Below are positions 8,497 to 15,995 of a stretch of DNA of 21,321 bases, one piece after another (positions within the stretch are counted from its first letter, which is position 1; each line of letters begins with the position of its first letter). Source of the stretch: Rhodospirillaceae bacterium (GTDB taxonomy: Bacteria; Pseudomonadota; Alphaproteobacteria; Rhodospirillales; Rhodospirillaceae); NCBI GenBank assembly GCA_002691085.1, contig NZGX01000062.1, forward strand, positions 1 through 21,321. Direction: 5' to 3'. The notes beneath the pieces are model-generated. The model was not told where the DNA came from. It ran no database searches and was given only the letters and a program-made list of their open reading frames with translations. The position numbers and the translations under genes are program-made.

Positions 8497-8768
8497 TTTA
8501 TAAGAAATTTTAAAAACTCAAATAAAGCCTTAAATAAAGTAATGAGTATACTTAATTATATTATCAAGTTGACTAACCATAAAAATAATGGCTAATTATA
8601 ACAAAAAATTAAGAAAATGGAAGACTTTGCGTTTTTTTCGACTAAAAACTATTTACGAAGTTATTTTATTCTTAATTTGATACCTTAGCTGCAATTGTGT
8701 ATTTATAAAGTAATGTTTCCATAGTTTCTGTCTGTTGAGAACCGGCTGAATAATAGGACAAATCTTTT

Positions 8769-9632
8769 ATGAAAACTAAATCTACCTTTCGATTGATACT
8801 ATTTTTTGTTGCAGTAACTATAACAACTTTCTGGATTGTGCTTAGTGGCGCATATCTAGCACGCCTTGGTTGGAATGGTATACTTTCCTTAGAGCCTACT
8901 TCTCTTTCTATGATATTGATTGCATTATCATCACCTCCTTTAATTTTTTGGCTCATTTTGGCCTTTTTAACTCAACAAAACGAAATTAACAGTTTTCGAG
9001 AAATTACACTTGATTTAGTAAATATAATGCATAGGCAATTTGAACAATCTGAAGCAAGTGTAAAGATTATGCTTGAGCTTTCCTCATCCTCAAGAAGGCA
9101 ATTTGTAAAAGACGGACTTTTATTGATTTTGAATGATTTGTCTTCAAATGTTGCAATTATTGGTGATAGAACAGGCGTTTTAACAGGTGATAGCTTAGAT
9201 TTGGCCTGGGCCAAGTATGGAGCAGGAGATATTTGGGCACTAATGCGACCATTTATTGACAGATCATCTATGGAAGAGGGGTTTGATATACAGTTAAAAA
9301 ATGCCATTCTTTCCGACAGGCCCTCCATGGTTGCAGCGGCTTCATTTGTTCGAAGAGCAGACTCAATTTTTGCTGATAATATAATAACTACACCTGAGCA
9401 AAAGATATTATTTGATCTTTTGCAGGAGGGTCCTTTAGAAAAACTAAAATTATTGTTGATGATTGAGTTAGAAGACACAGAGATAGATGGGGATATTGTA
9501 AATAATGAGATTAATAAAGAAATTACCGCAGATAAGCTAATTGATGAAGAGCAGGTGTTAGAAGGTTTTTCATCTGCCCAAAGGGTTTCTAGCTCTCAAA
9601 CAAACTTATTTCCTGATACAGCCAAAAATTAA
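8769..9632 (+). CDS. Hypothetical two-TM membrane protein
   Basis: I do not recognise this family. The 287-aa product has two predicted membrane helices (about 8-30 and 47-68) joined by a short loop. A cytoplasmic-looking domain follows (70-220) with mixed helices and two arginine-containing motifs (SSSSRRQFVKDG, SFVRRADSIF). The acidic, low-complexity tail (about 230-287) is rich in E, D, N and S. The topology, a membrane anchor with a soluble helical domain, suits a scaffold or regulator, but nothing shows an enzyme. ATG at 8769 has AGGA ten bases upstream. It is followed by a candidate terminator and then rpmB, so it is probably a separate transcription unit. Long antisense frames across it look like shadows. 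Confidence 0.8.
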   Translation: MKTKSTFRLILFFVAVTITTFWIVLSGAYLARLGWNGILSLEPTSLSMILIALSSPPLIFWLILAFLTQQNEINSFREITLDLVNIMHRQFEQSEASVKIMLELSSSSRRQFVKDGLLLILNDLSSNVAIIGDRTGVLTGDSLDLAWAKYGAGDIWALMRPFIDRSSMEEGFDIQLKNAILSDRPSMVAAASFVRRADSIFADNIITTPEQKILFDLLQEGPLEKLKLLLMIELEDTEIDGDIVNNEINKEITADKLIDEEQVLEGFSSAQRVSSSQTNLFPDTAKN

Positions 9633-9638
9633 TTTTGT

Positions 9639-9692
9639 TTGCTTGACAAAAGCTAACAAGTCGAGTTAAAGGACAAGCAATAATTTTATTTA
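9639..9692 (+). terminator. Candidate nested hairpin between the membrane protein gene and rpmB
   Basis: Starting 6 bp after the stop codon, TTGCTTG (9639-9645) pairs perfectly with CAAGCAA (9674-9680). Inside the 28-nt loop, TAAC (9654-9657) can pair with GTTA (9665-9668). A T-rich run (TAATTTTATTT) follows directly. The outer stem is only 7 bp with a large loop, so as a Rho-independent terminator it is weak. A TTGACA hexamer (9643-9648) sits inside the left arm, but its correctly spaced -10 is poor. Confidence 0.3.
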
Positions 9693-9694
9693 TA

Positions 9695-9700
9695 TATAAT
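9695..9700 (+). promoter_or_regulatory. Candidate -10 box of rpmB
   Basis: A perfect TATAAT lies 28 bases before the rpmB start and just after the candidate hairpin. The -35 position reads only GACAAG/GGACAA, a partial match. The predicted transcript would have a leader of about 22 bases containing the AGGAG Shine-Dalgarno at 9718-9722. Confidence 0.35.
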
Positions 9701-9728
9701 AATTTCAATAGTTTTACAGGAGTCTTAA

Positions 9729-10013
9729 TTGTCTAGAAGATGCGAAATTAGTGGTAAAGGTGTAATGACGGGTAATAATGTAAGTCACGCACATAATAAG
9801 ACTAGGAGACGTTTTTTACCTAACTTGCAGGTTGTTACACTGATGAGCGAAGAATTGGATAAAATGTTTAAGTTAAGAGTTGCTACTAGCACGATAAGAA
9901 CTATTGAAAAGAATGGAGGATTAGATGGTTTTCTCCTATCCGCCAAGGATAAAAATTTAACAGATAATGCTATAAAAATTAAAAAAGCTATCAAAAAATC
10001 TAAGGATTCATAA
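9729..10013 (+). CDS. rpmB: 50S ribosomal protein L28
   Basis: A large-subunit ribosomal protein. The N-terminus SRRCEISGKGVMTGNNVSH followed by AHNKTRRRFLPNLQ is the L28 signature, and the C-terminal half is lysine-rich (KKAIKKSK). At 94 aa it has the alphaproteobacterial length rather than the ~78 aa of E. coli. The start is TTG at 9729: AGGAG (9718-9722) sits six bases upstream, and the residue after it begins the conserved SRRCE motif, leaving no other sensible start. An essential, highly expressed gene starting with TTG is notable. It is convergent with cobT, with 11 bp between stop codons. Confidence 0.97.
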   Translation: MSRRCEISGKGVMTGNNVSHAHNKTRRRFLPNLQVVTLMSEELDKMFKLRVATSTIRTIEKNGGLDGFLLSAKDKNLTDNAIKIKKAIKKSKDS

Positions 10014-10024
10014 TTTATATTTTA

Positions 10025-11869
10025 CTATTTTCCTTCATCAAATAGTTCTGTTAACTGATTCATTACAGTCCCCCCTAGTTCTTCCATGTCCATTAGAGTA
10101 ACTGCTCTCTTGTAATATCTTGTAACATCGTGTCCTATTCCAATAGCAAGTAGCTGGATATCACTTTGATTTTCAATTAGATTTATTATTTCTCTTAGGT
10201 GTTTTTCAAGATAATTCCCTGGATTAACAGATAGAGTTGAATCATCAACTGGAGCGCCATCAGAAATAACCATCATTATTTTTCTAGACTCTTTTCTATT
10301 TATTAATCGTTGGTAACTCCATGCAAGTGCTTCACCATCTATATTTTCCTTTAAGATTCCTTCTCTAAGCATTAAGCCTAGATTTTTTCTTGTTCTTCTC
10401 CAGGGAACATCAGCGGGTTTATAAATAATATGCCTGAGATCATTAAGTCTTCCAGGGTTTTTTGGTTTTCCTTCATCAACCCATTTTTTTTGCGAAAGCC
10501 CACCTTTCCATTGTTTTGTTGTAAAACCTAAAATTTCAACCTTTACTCCACACCTCTCTAATGTTCTTGCCAAAATATCAGCAGTCATTGCTGCTAAACT
10601 TATAGGTCGACCTCTCATCGAGCCAGAATTATCGATTATTAAACTTACAATCGTGTCCTTAAATTCAATTTCTTTTTCTTTTTTATATGATAATGGATTT
10701 AGTGGATTTGCAATTATTCTTGCTAGTTGACTAGTATCAATTATACCCTCTTCTAAATTGAATTCCCATGACCTTGTTTGTTGTGCCATGAGTTTTCTCT
10801 GTAATCGATTGGCTAGCTTAGTAATAACCCCTTGTAGGTTATAAAGTTGCCTATCAAGTTGTGCTCGGAGTCTACTTAACTCGTCATGATCACATAACTT
10901 ATCAGCGTATTCTATTTGGTCAAATTGCTTCGTAAAAATATTATATTTCCATATATCCTGATCAATATTTTTAGGTACTGAAGCATTTCTATTTTGCTCA
11001 TTATGATCTTCACTAGAATCTGACGGAGATAGGTTTTGTTCCTCATCATCTGAGGCTAGATCAACATTTTCTTGCTCATCATTATCTGTTATTTCCAGTT
11101 CTGTAGATTGAGTCCCAAAGCTTTTCTGGTCATTATTTTGATCATTTGAGTTTTCTTGATCATAGTTATCGTCTATTTCATTGTTTTGATTATCTGATTG
11201 GCTTTTTCTTCCACCGTCATTTTTTTCTAAATTGAGCTTGTCAATTACTTCCCTCAGAATTTTTGAATACTCAGTTTGATTATTGATATTATCTTTTAGC
11301 TTATTGATATATGTATCAATTTTCTCTCCGTATTCTCTCTCTGAAATTTCTTTTATATGTTTCCCAGTTGGTCCTAGCTCAACTTTGTTGAACCTAGAGT
11401 GAATTAATACACTTAAGGAATCTGGTAATTGAATTTGTGAAATACTTTTTGCCGTCCCATACCCTTCTAAGAGTAGTTTTTGTTCAAGTGCCTTTGATAG
11501 ATTAGTTGATACGCCAGAGTATGATTCAGCCCCCAGCGTTTCAATTCTTGACTCCTCCATCGAGTTGTATGCATCGATGGCATCTTTACTCTGTGGAATC
11601 CTTTCTTTGTGAATTTTATTATTATGATATCTGATCTTTAAAGCTTCAAGATCTGCAGCGCCTCTAATTCGAACAAGGCTCTCACTTGTTAATTTAGCAG
11701 GTAAAATTGGTAACTCTGCTTTTGATTGTATTTCGTGATTAGGTTGGAGGCTTTTTTTTGAACTAAAAGAAACTATTATTTTGGGGTTTTGAGAAAGCGC
11801 ACGGACTGTTGCAATTGTCGCTGTTTTAAATTCTTCCACAGATCGTAATTTTAATTTTTCTTTCTTCAT
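10025..11869 (-). CDS. cobT: Aerobic cobaltochelatase subunit CobT
   Basis: CobT and CobS form the AAA+ chaperone-like complex that, with CobN, inserts cobalt into hydrogenobyrinic acid a,c-diamide in the aerobic vitamin B12 pathway, analogous to the ChlD-ChlI pair of magnesium chelatase. The N-terminal ~220 residues are helical. Residues about 225-305 form a very acidic, Asn/Gln-rich linker typical of CobT. The C-terminal von Willebrand A domain carries the MIDAS motif DNSGSM (413-418) and the later ISDGAPVDD. Length 614 aa is usual. It begins one base after the cobS stop, so the two are translationally coupled. CobN is not in the window. Confidence 0.97.
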   Translation of the reverse strand: MKKEKLKLRSVEEFKTATIATVRALSQNPKIIVSFSSKKSLQPNHEIQSKAELPILPAKLTSESLVRIRGAADLEALKIRYHNNKIHKERIPQSKDAIDAYNSMEESRIETLGAESYSGVSTNLSKALEQKLLLEGYGTAKSISQIQLPDSLSVLIHSRFNKVELGPTGKHIKEISEREYGEKIDTYINKLKDNINNQTEYSKILREVIDKLNLEKNDGGRKSQSDNQNNEIDDNYDQENSNDQNNDQKSFGTQSTELEITDNDEQENVDLASDDEEQNLSPSDSSEDHNEQNRNASVPKNIDQDIWKYNIFTKQFDQIEYADKLCDHDELSRLRAQLDRQLYNLQGVITKLANRLQRKLMAQQTRSWEFNLEEGIIDTSQLARIIANPLNPLSYKKEKEIEFKDTIVSLIIDNSGSMRGRPISLAAMTADILARTLERCGVKVEILGFTTKQWKGGLSQKKWVDEGKPKNPGRLNDLRHIIYKPADVPWRRTRKNLGLMLREGILKENIDGEALAWSYQRLINRKESRKIMMVISDGAPVDDSTLSVNPGNYLEKHLREIINLIENQSDIQLLAIGIGHDVTRYYKRAVTLMDMEELGGTVMNQLTELFDEGK

Positions 11870-11870
11870 A

Positions 11871-12851
11871 TCAGTCTTCTATTTTATCAAATCCTTCACT
11901 TTTTGATGAGAAGCATCTTTGGAAATATTCCTCTACAATTGACTTTTCTGTCTCGTCACATTTATTTAAAAATGTAAGTCTGAAGGCTAGTTCAATATCA
12001 CCAAATATCTCTGTATTTTCTGCCCAAGTAATAACTGTTCTCGGTGACATGACTGTAGATATATCTCCTGCAATAAAGCCTTTTCGGGATAATTCTGCAA
12101 CTTTAACCATTGATGAGGCGAGCTCTTTTCCCTTTTTATTATTCAACTTTGGAACTTTGAGTTGTATAATTTTAATTTCGCTTTCTTCATCTAGGTAGTT
12201 AAGAGAAGAAACAATACTCCATCTGTCCATTTGACCCTGGTTAATTTGTTGGGTTCCGTGATATAGACCTGTGGTGTCACCTAAACCAACAGTATTTGCA
12301 GTTGAAAATAATCTGAAAGCTGGGTGAGGAGAGATCACTTTATTTTGATCTAATAATGTCATCTTTCCTTCTGATTCAAGTATACGTTGTATAATAAACA
12401 TTACATCGGGTCTTCCAGCATCATATTCATCAAACACTAATGCAATATTATTTTGAAATGCCCATGGTAAAATACCTTCTTGAAATTCTGTGACTTGGAG
12501 ATCATCACGAATAACAATTGCATCTTTACCAATTAAATCAATTCTGCTTATGTGGCTATCTAGATTAATTCTTATGCATGGCCAGTTAAGTCTAGCAGCA
12601 ACTTGTTCTATATGAGTTGATTTCCCAGTACCATGATATCCTTGTATCATGACCCTTCTATTATGGGCAAAGCCAGCTAATATAGCCAGAGTTGTATCAG
12701 GATCAAATAGATAATTCTTATCTATATCTGGAACATGATCTGAGGGTTCTTTGTAAGCAGGAACAGATAACTTTGAGTTGAAACCAAAAAGTTTAGAGAT
12801 TGCTGCTTGGGTGTCTGGCAAATTATTATAATCATTATTGGTTTTAGCCAT
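11871..12851 (-). CDS. cobS: Aerobic cobaltochelatase subunit CobS
   Basis: AAA+ ATPase of the CobNST cobaltochelatase, assembling with CobT as a ring that drives cobalt insertion by CobN. Walker A is GYHGTGKS (71-78), with Walker B ALVFDEYD (137-144); the sensor/arginine-finger region and family segment STANTVGLGDTTGLYHGTQ follow, then MDRW. The 326 aa length is normal. The N-terminal CobS motif around SKLFGF and VPAYKEPSDHVPDID is intact. ATG at 12851 has a weak AAGTGA upstream. It follows the SDR gene by 76 bp in the same orientation; whether that gap contains its own promoter is not clear. Confidence 0.97.
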   Translation of the reverse strand: MAKTNNDYNNLPDTQAAISKLFGFNSKLSVPAYKEPSDHVPDIDKNYLFDPDTTLAILAGFAHNRRVMIQGYHGTGKSTHIEQVAARLNWPCIRINLDSHISRIDLIGKDAIVIRDDLQVTEFQEGILPWAFQNNIALVFDEYDAGRPDVMFIIQRILESEGKMTLLDQNKVISPHPAFRLFSTANTVGLGDTTGLYHGTQQINQGQMDRWSIVSSLNYLDEESEIKIIQLKVPKLNNKKGKELASSMVKVAELSRKGFIAGDISTVMSPRTVITWAENTEIFGDIELAFRLTFLNKCDETEKSIVEEYFQRCFSSKSEGFDKIED

Positions 12852-12927
12852 AAGAAAATCACTTTCTAAAATATATTTTTATTGTTGTTTGTTAGATAAA
12901 ATCAGAAAACTGTTATTCTAAAATATT

Positions 12928-13719
12928 TTATACAATTCCTTTGGTCCATCCGCCATCGGCAGTAATACAGGTTCCTGTCATATTTGCGGCTGCATTTGAT
13001 GCTAAAAAAATTACTATTTTTGCAATATCTTCAGGGTTAGCAAGTTTGTTTAATGGTATATCTTTTATAAAATCATTTTCTATATCCTCAATTTTTCTTT
13101 TTGTGTCTTTGCTTAATTTTTCCATTAAAGTGATCCATCTTTCAGTTTTTGTTGGTCCAGGGTTTATTGCATTCACAACAATACCATGTGGGGCAAGTTC
13201 CTCGCCTAGTCCCTTATTAATCGTCAATAATGCGGCGTTTGCAGAAGAGCCCGGAAGAAGTCTAGGAGAGGGCTGTTTGCCAGTATTCCCAATAATGTTC
13301 ACTATGCGACCGCTTTTATGTTTAATCATATCAGGAAGAACGGCTTTGATCATTTTTATTGTTCCTAAAACTTTTAATTCGAAGCTTTCCTCCCAAATAT
13401 GATCGTCTATTTCCCAAAAAATTCCCCCTTGTGAGGCTCCTGCAGAATTAACAAGAATATCAACCTTAGAAAATGAAGCAATTGACATTTGGTTTATAAG
13501 TTTACAGTTTTTAAAATCTTTAATATCTGTTGCTATTGATAGTGTTTTAACTTGATATTGAGACGATATTTTTTCCTCAAGTTGTTGTAATTTTTCTTTA
13601 TTTCTTGCTACTAAGACAATGTTACATCCTTCTTTAGCAAGCTCTATCGCCGTTGATGCTCCGATGCCTTTACTAGCACCTGCAACTATTGCAGTTTTAT
13701 GTTTAAGATTTAATTCCAT
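12928..13719 (-). CDS. SDR-fold protein lacking the catalytic tetrad
   Basis: Short-chain dehydrogenase/reductase fold. The cofactor motif GASKGIG (14-20), the acidic residue in ATDI (65), NSAGAS (91-96), INPGPT (185-190) and the terminal DGGW are all present. The catalytic positions are not: aligning NIIGNTGK and GSSANAALL to the classical motifs puts Gly144 at the Ser site, Gly157 at the Tyr site, Asn161 at the Lys site and Lys116 at the Asn site. The protein may therefore bind a nucleotide or acyl substrate without classical hydride transfer, or use a different chemistry. It lies between bolA (divergent, 97 bp) and cobS. Fold is sure; function is unknown. Length 263 aa is normal, and there is no sign of decay, so it is not a pseudogene by eye. 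Confidence 0.88.
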   Translation of the reverse strand: MELNLKHKTAIVAGASKGIGASTAIELAKEGCNIVLVARNKEKLQQLEEKISSQYQVKTLSIATDIKDFKNCKLINQMSIASFSKVDILVNSAGASQGGIFWEIDDHIWEESFELKVLGTIKMIKAVLPDMIKHKSGRIVNIIGNTGKQPSPRLLPGSSANAALLTINKGLGEELAPHGIVVNAINPGPTKTERWITLMEKLSKDTKRKIEDIENDFIKDIPLNKLANPEDIAKIVIFLASNAAANMTGTCITADGGWTKGIV

Positions 13720-13741
13720 AATTTATCAATATATTTTATGT

Positions 13742-13771
13742 TTCAAATAAATTTTTAGATAATTCTATAAT
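13742..13771 (+). promoter_or_regulatory. Candidate promoter of bolA
   Basis: In the 97 bp divergent spacer between the SDR gene and bolA, TTCAAA (13742-13747) is followed after 18 bases by a perfect TATAAT (13766-13771). This would give a leader of about 40 bases. The -35 match is partial and the spacer is AT-rich. Confidence 0.3.
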
Positions 13772-13816
13772 TAACGCAATTTTATTCTCATGTTAATCAA
13801 AATTAGGCTTTAAAAA

Positions 13817-14110
13817 ATGAGTATTATTTATAAGGTAATTGAGGAAAAAATAATTAACAAATTAAAACCAGACGTATTAATTATTTCTGATGTATCCCAT
13901 TTGCATAAGGGCCATAAAGGTGTTTTAGGAATGGATTTAGATGAAACACATTTTGATATTAAGATTGTATCAGATATTTTCATTAATAAAAGTAGAATTG
14001 AAAGGCAGCGGATTATTTATAAATTATTAAAAAAGGAATTAGATGAAAGAATCCATGCTTTATCACTTGATCTGTCAACTGTTAGAGAGGATGAATCAAA
14101 GAAAAACTAA
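13817..14110 (+). CDS. bolA: BolA family protein
   Basis: Small class II KH-fold protein that binds monothiol glutaredoxins and shared [2Fe-2S] clusters, in iron signalling or Fe-S delivery. The diagnostic half is HFDIKIVSDIF, the helix NKSRIERQRIIYKLLKKEL, and the terminal RIHALSLD with the conserved His. The N-terminal helix and a SHLHKGHKG loop precede it. Length 97 aa is usual. ATG at 13817 has a distant AGG. The last 4 bp overlap the convergent DUF2889 gene. In many alphaproteobacteria bolA sits next to cobS-cobT, as it nearly does here. Whether it is the BolA or IbaG subtype cannot be told by eye. Confidence 0.93.
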   Translation: MSIIYKVIEEKIINKLKPDVLIISDVSHLHKGHKGVLGMDLDETHFDIKIVSDIFINKSRIERQRIIYKLLKKELDERIHALSLDLSTVREDESKKN

Positions 14111-14667
14111 GGATGTTTCAAAGTATCATCTAATTCTCGTTTTACTATCTCACCGTCAGCTGACCATGCGTGACAGGAGTTAATTATAGGAATTTTTTTT
14201 ATAGAACCAGCTTTTATTCCTTCTCTTATTTTTTTTGATCGTTGGCCAAATAATGTTTGAAAAGCAGTGGTTGCAATTGGCTTTAGTAATTCTACTAGGT
14301 GTGTGCAACCATTTACTCCTCCGAGTAATTCATTGACTTTACTAGAAAAACCGTGTGTTATTTTAACTCCTACTAATTTTCTAAAACTTGGAGTAATTTT
14401 ATTGCATAAATTAAACGGGCTAAAGTCTGTTACTGCAATACATTCCTTTATTATCATACTATCATTAATAGTAACCCTTAATCCCATCCCATGAAGAGGC
14501 TCTCCAGCCTTAATTTTATTCCTGTCTTTATTGTTAAATTCATATGTTTTAATATCTGTTAACCACCCATCAATTTCCCAGAGACCGTCAGATCTTTTAT
14601 ATCCTTTACATTGAATATTCCTGACGTGAAGTAATTCTCTATCAATATCATTTTTTGGTAATGGCAT
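14107..14667 (-). CDS. DUF2889 family protein
   Basis: The sequence follows the DUF2889 pattern: an N-terminal HVRNIQCKGYKRSDGLWEIDG, then LTDIKTYEF, GEPLHGMGLRVTI, the segment ECIAVTDFSPF with a Cys shortly after, and GGVNGCTHLVELL. The family has no established biochemical role that I know. There is no signal peptide or membrane segment, so it is probably cytoplasmic. Three conserved-looking Cys/His positions could bind a metal, but that is speculation. It is the last gene of the aroK-aroB-CorC unit, 25 bp after the membrane protein gene; AAAGG lies ten bases before the ATG. Its 3' end overlaps bolA by 4 bp tail-to-tail. Confidence 0.85.
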   Translation of the reverse strand: MPLPKNDIDRELLHVRNIQCKGYKRSDGLWEIDGWLTDIKTYEFNNKDRNKIKAGEPLHGMGLRVTINDSMIIKECIAVTDFSPFNLCNKITPSFRKLVGVKITHGFSSKVNELLGGVNGCTHLVELLKPIATTAFQTLFGQRSKKIREGIKAGSIKKIPIINSCHAWSADGEIVKRELDDTLKHP

Positions 14668-14692
14668 TTTTTATAAACCTTTTTATATTATT

Positions 14693-15973
14693 TCAATTAT
14701 CTATTAACTTCTCATTTTTGATTTTTTTTGGAGGAGTAGCTCTTAACTGAATTATCTGATTTCTATGTTTACGTAATATTTCAAATCTAAAATTATGAAA
14801 AGTAAATTTTTGCCCAGGCGATGGTATGGATCGAGATTCAGCTATAATTAATCCTGCTATTGTAGAGGCTTCTTCATCAGGAAGGTTCCATTCAAACTCT
14901 CGATTTAAGTCTCTGATAGTAACAGATCCATTAATTAAATAACTTCCATTTTTTTGTGGTTTTACACCAATAATTGGAATATCAGTTTCGTCAGCAATAT
15001 CTCCAACGATTTCTTCTAGAATATCTTCTAATGTGACAACACCCTGGAGATCCCCGTATTCATCAACTACGATTGCAAAATGTTCATGGCGGTTTCTAAA
15101 GGCATTGAGTTGGTCAAGAAGCTTAGTCGTTTCTGGAATAAACCAAGGTTCAGAAGTTACATCCAATATATTTGTAATTTTAATTTCATTATTAGAGGGC
15201 TCTAATGCTCTTAGTATGGATTTTGAGTGAATTACTCCTACTATATTATCCTGCCTTTCCCTCCAGATTGGTATCCTTGTGAATTGGCTGTTGACTATTT
15301 CAGAAATAATCTTAAAGGGCTCAAGATCTGCATTCAGAGTTACAAGGTTTTTACGATGCGTCATTATTTCTCCTACTTCGACATCAGCTAAATCTAGTAC
15401 ACTTTTCAACATTGCTCGTTCATCTTTAACATTAGCTTGCGAAGCATGGAGTTCAATTGCTCCTTTTAATTCAGAGAGGGTCTGACTTGTATTTAGGTTA
15501 TGTTCTAATTTAATTTTAAATATATTTAAGAAAAACCTAACTATACCTTGAATAACTATGTTTATAGGCCTGCAAATATATGTAAGAGGTTGCATTATTG
15601 GAGCTACAACAAGAGCTAACTGATTTGAGTTCATCAAAGCATATGTTTTTGGCAAAATTTCTGAAAAAATTAGCACAAGAAGAGTCATAACAACTGTTGC
15701 GTAGACTATACCTGCTTCGCCAAAAGATTGAATCATTAAGCTTGTAGCAAGGGCAGAGGCAAGGATATTTACAAGATTATTTCCTAGTAAGATTGTACCA
15801 ATTAATCTCTCTTTTCTTTTAAGTAGACGGTTTACAATACGCGCACGCTTATCTCCATCAGATTCTTTTTGTAGCATTAATGACTTTGAGGTTGCAGTTA
15901 ATGCTGTTTCTGAGCCAGAAAAAAATGCTGATAAAAGAAGAAGCATAAGGACAAAAATGCCTGTTAGCATCAT
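14693..15973 (-). CDS. CNNM/CorC-HlyC family membrane protein (CBS domains)
   Basis: Probable Mg2+ (or Co2+) transport or efflux regulator of the CNNM/CorC class. The N-terminal DUF21/CNNM domain (about 1-190) has a first TM helix followed by FSGSETALTATSK and further TM segments (LLGNNLVNILASALAT, then the helix ending FSEILPKTYAL). A CBS pair occupies about 200-330 (MTHRKNLVTL, then IVVDEYGDLQGVVTLEDILEE region). The C-terminal CorC/HlyC domain spans about 340-415. Of two adjacent ATGs the outer one (15973) is better placed from AGGAG, ten bases upstream. It lies 22 bp after aroB, a conserved neighbour in alphaproteobacteria. Haemolysin naming is historical. Confidence 0.93.
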   Translation of the reverse strand: MMLTGIFVLMLLLLSAFFSGSETALTATSKSLMLQKESDGDKRARIVNRLLKRKERLIGTILLGNNLVNILASALATSLMIQSFGEAGIVYATVVMTLLVLIFSEILPKTYALMNSNQLALVVAPIMQPLTYICRPINIVIQGIVRFFLNIFKIKLEHNLNTSQTLSELKGAIELHASQANVKDERAMLKSVLDLADVEVGEIMTHRKNLVTLNADLEPFKIISEIVNSQFTRIPIWRERQDNIVGVIHSKSILRALEPSNNEIKITNILDVTSEPWFIPETTKLLDQLNAFRNRHEHFAIVVDEYGDLQGVVTLEDILEEIVGDIADETDIPIIGVKPQKNGSYLINGSVTIRDLNREFEWNLPDEEASTIAGLIIAESRSIPSPGQKFTFHNFRFEILRKHRNQIIQLRATPPKKIKNEKLIDN

Positions 15974-15995
15974 ATACTGAAGACTCCTATAATGT

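Noticed and set aside
8570..8600. Palindrome-like CCAT...ATGG in the accA upstream spacer
   Set aside because: Only four clean base pairs before mismatches; expected by chance in AT-rich DNA.
8672..8956. 94-aa minus frame upstream of and across the two-TM gene start
   Set aside because: No recognisable domain and mostly antisense to the membrane helices; no good ribosome site seen.
8972..9478. 168-aa antisense frame across the two-TM protein gene
   Set aside because: Low-complexity Ser/Asn/Ile content, no ribosome site, and the plus-strand frame has a coherent membrane-protein architecture.
12941..13402. 153-aa frame antisense to the SDR gene
   Set aside because: The minus-strand frame has clear SDR motifs; the antisense translation is Phe/Ile/Ser-rich with no domain.
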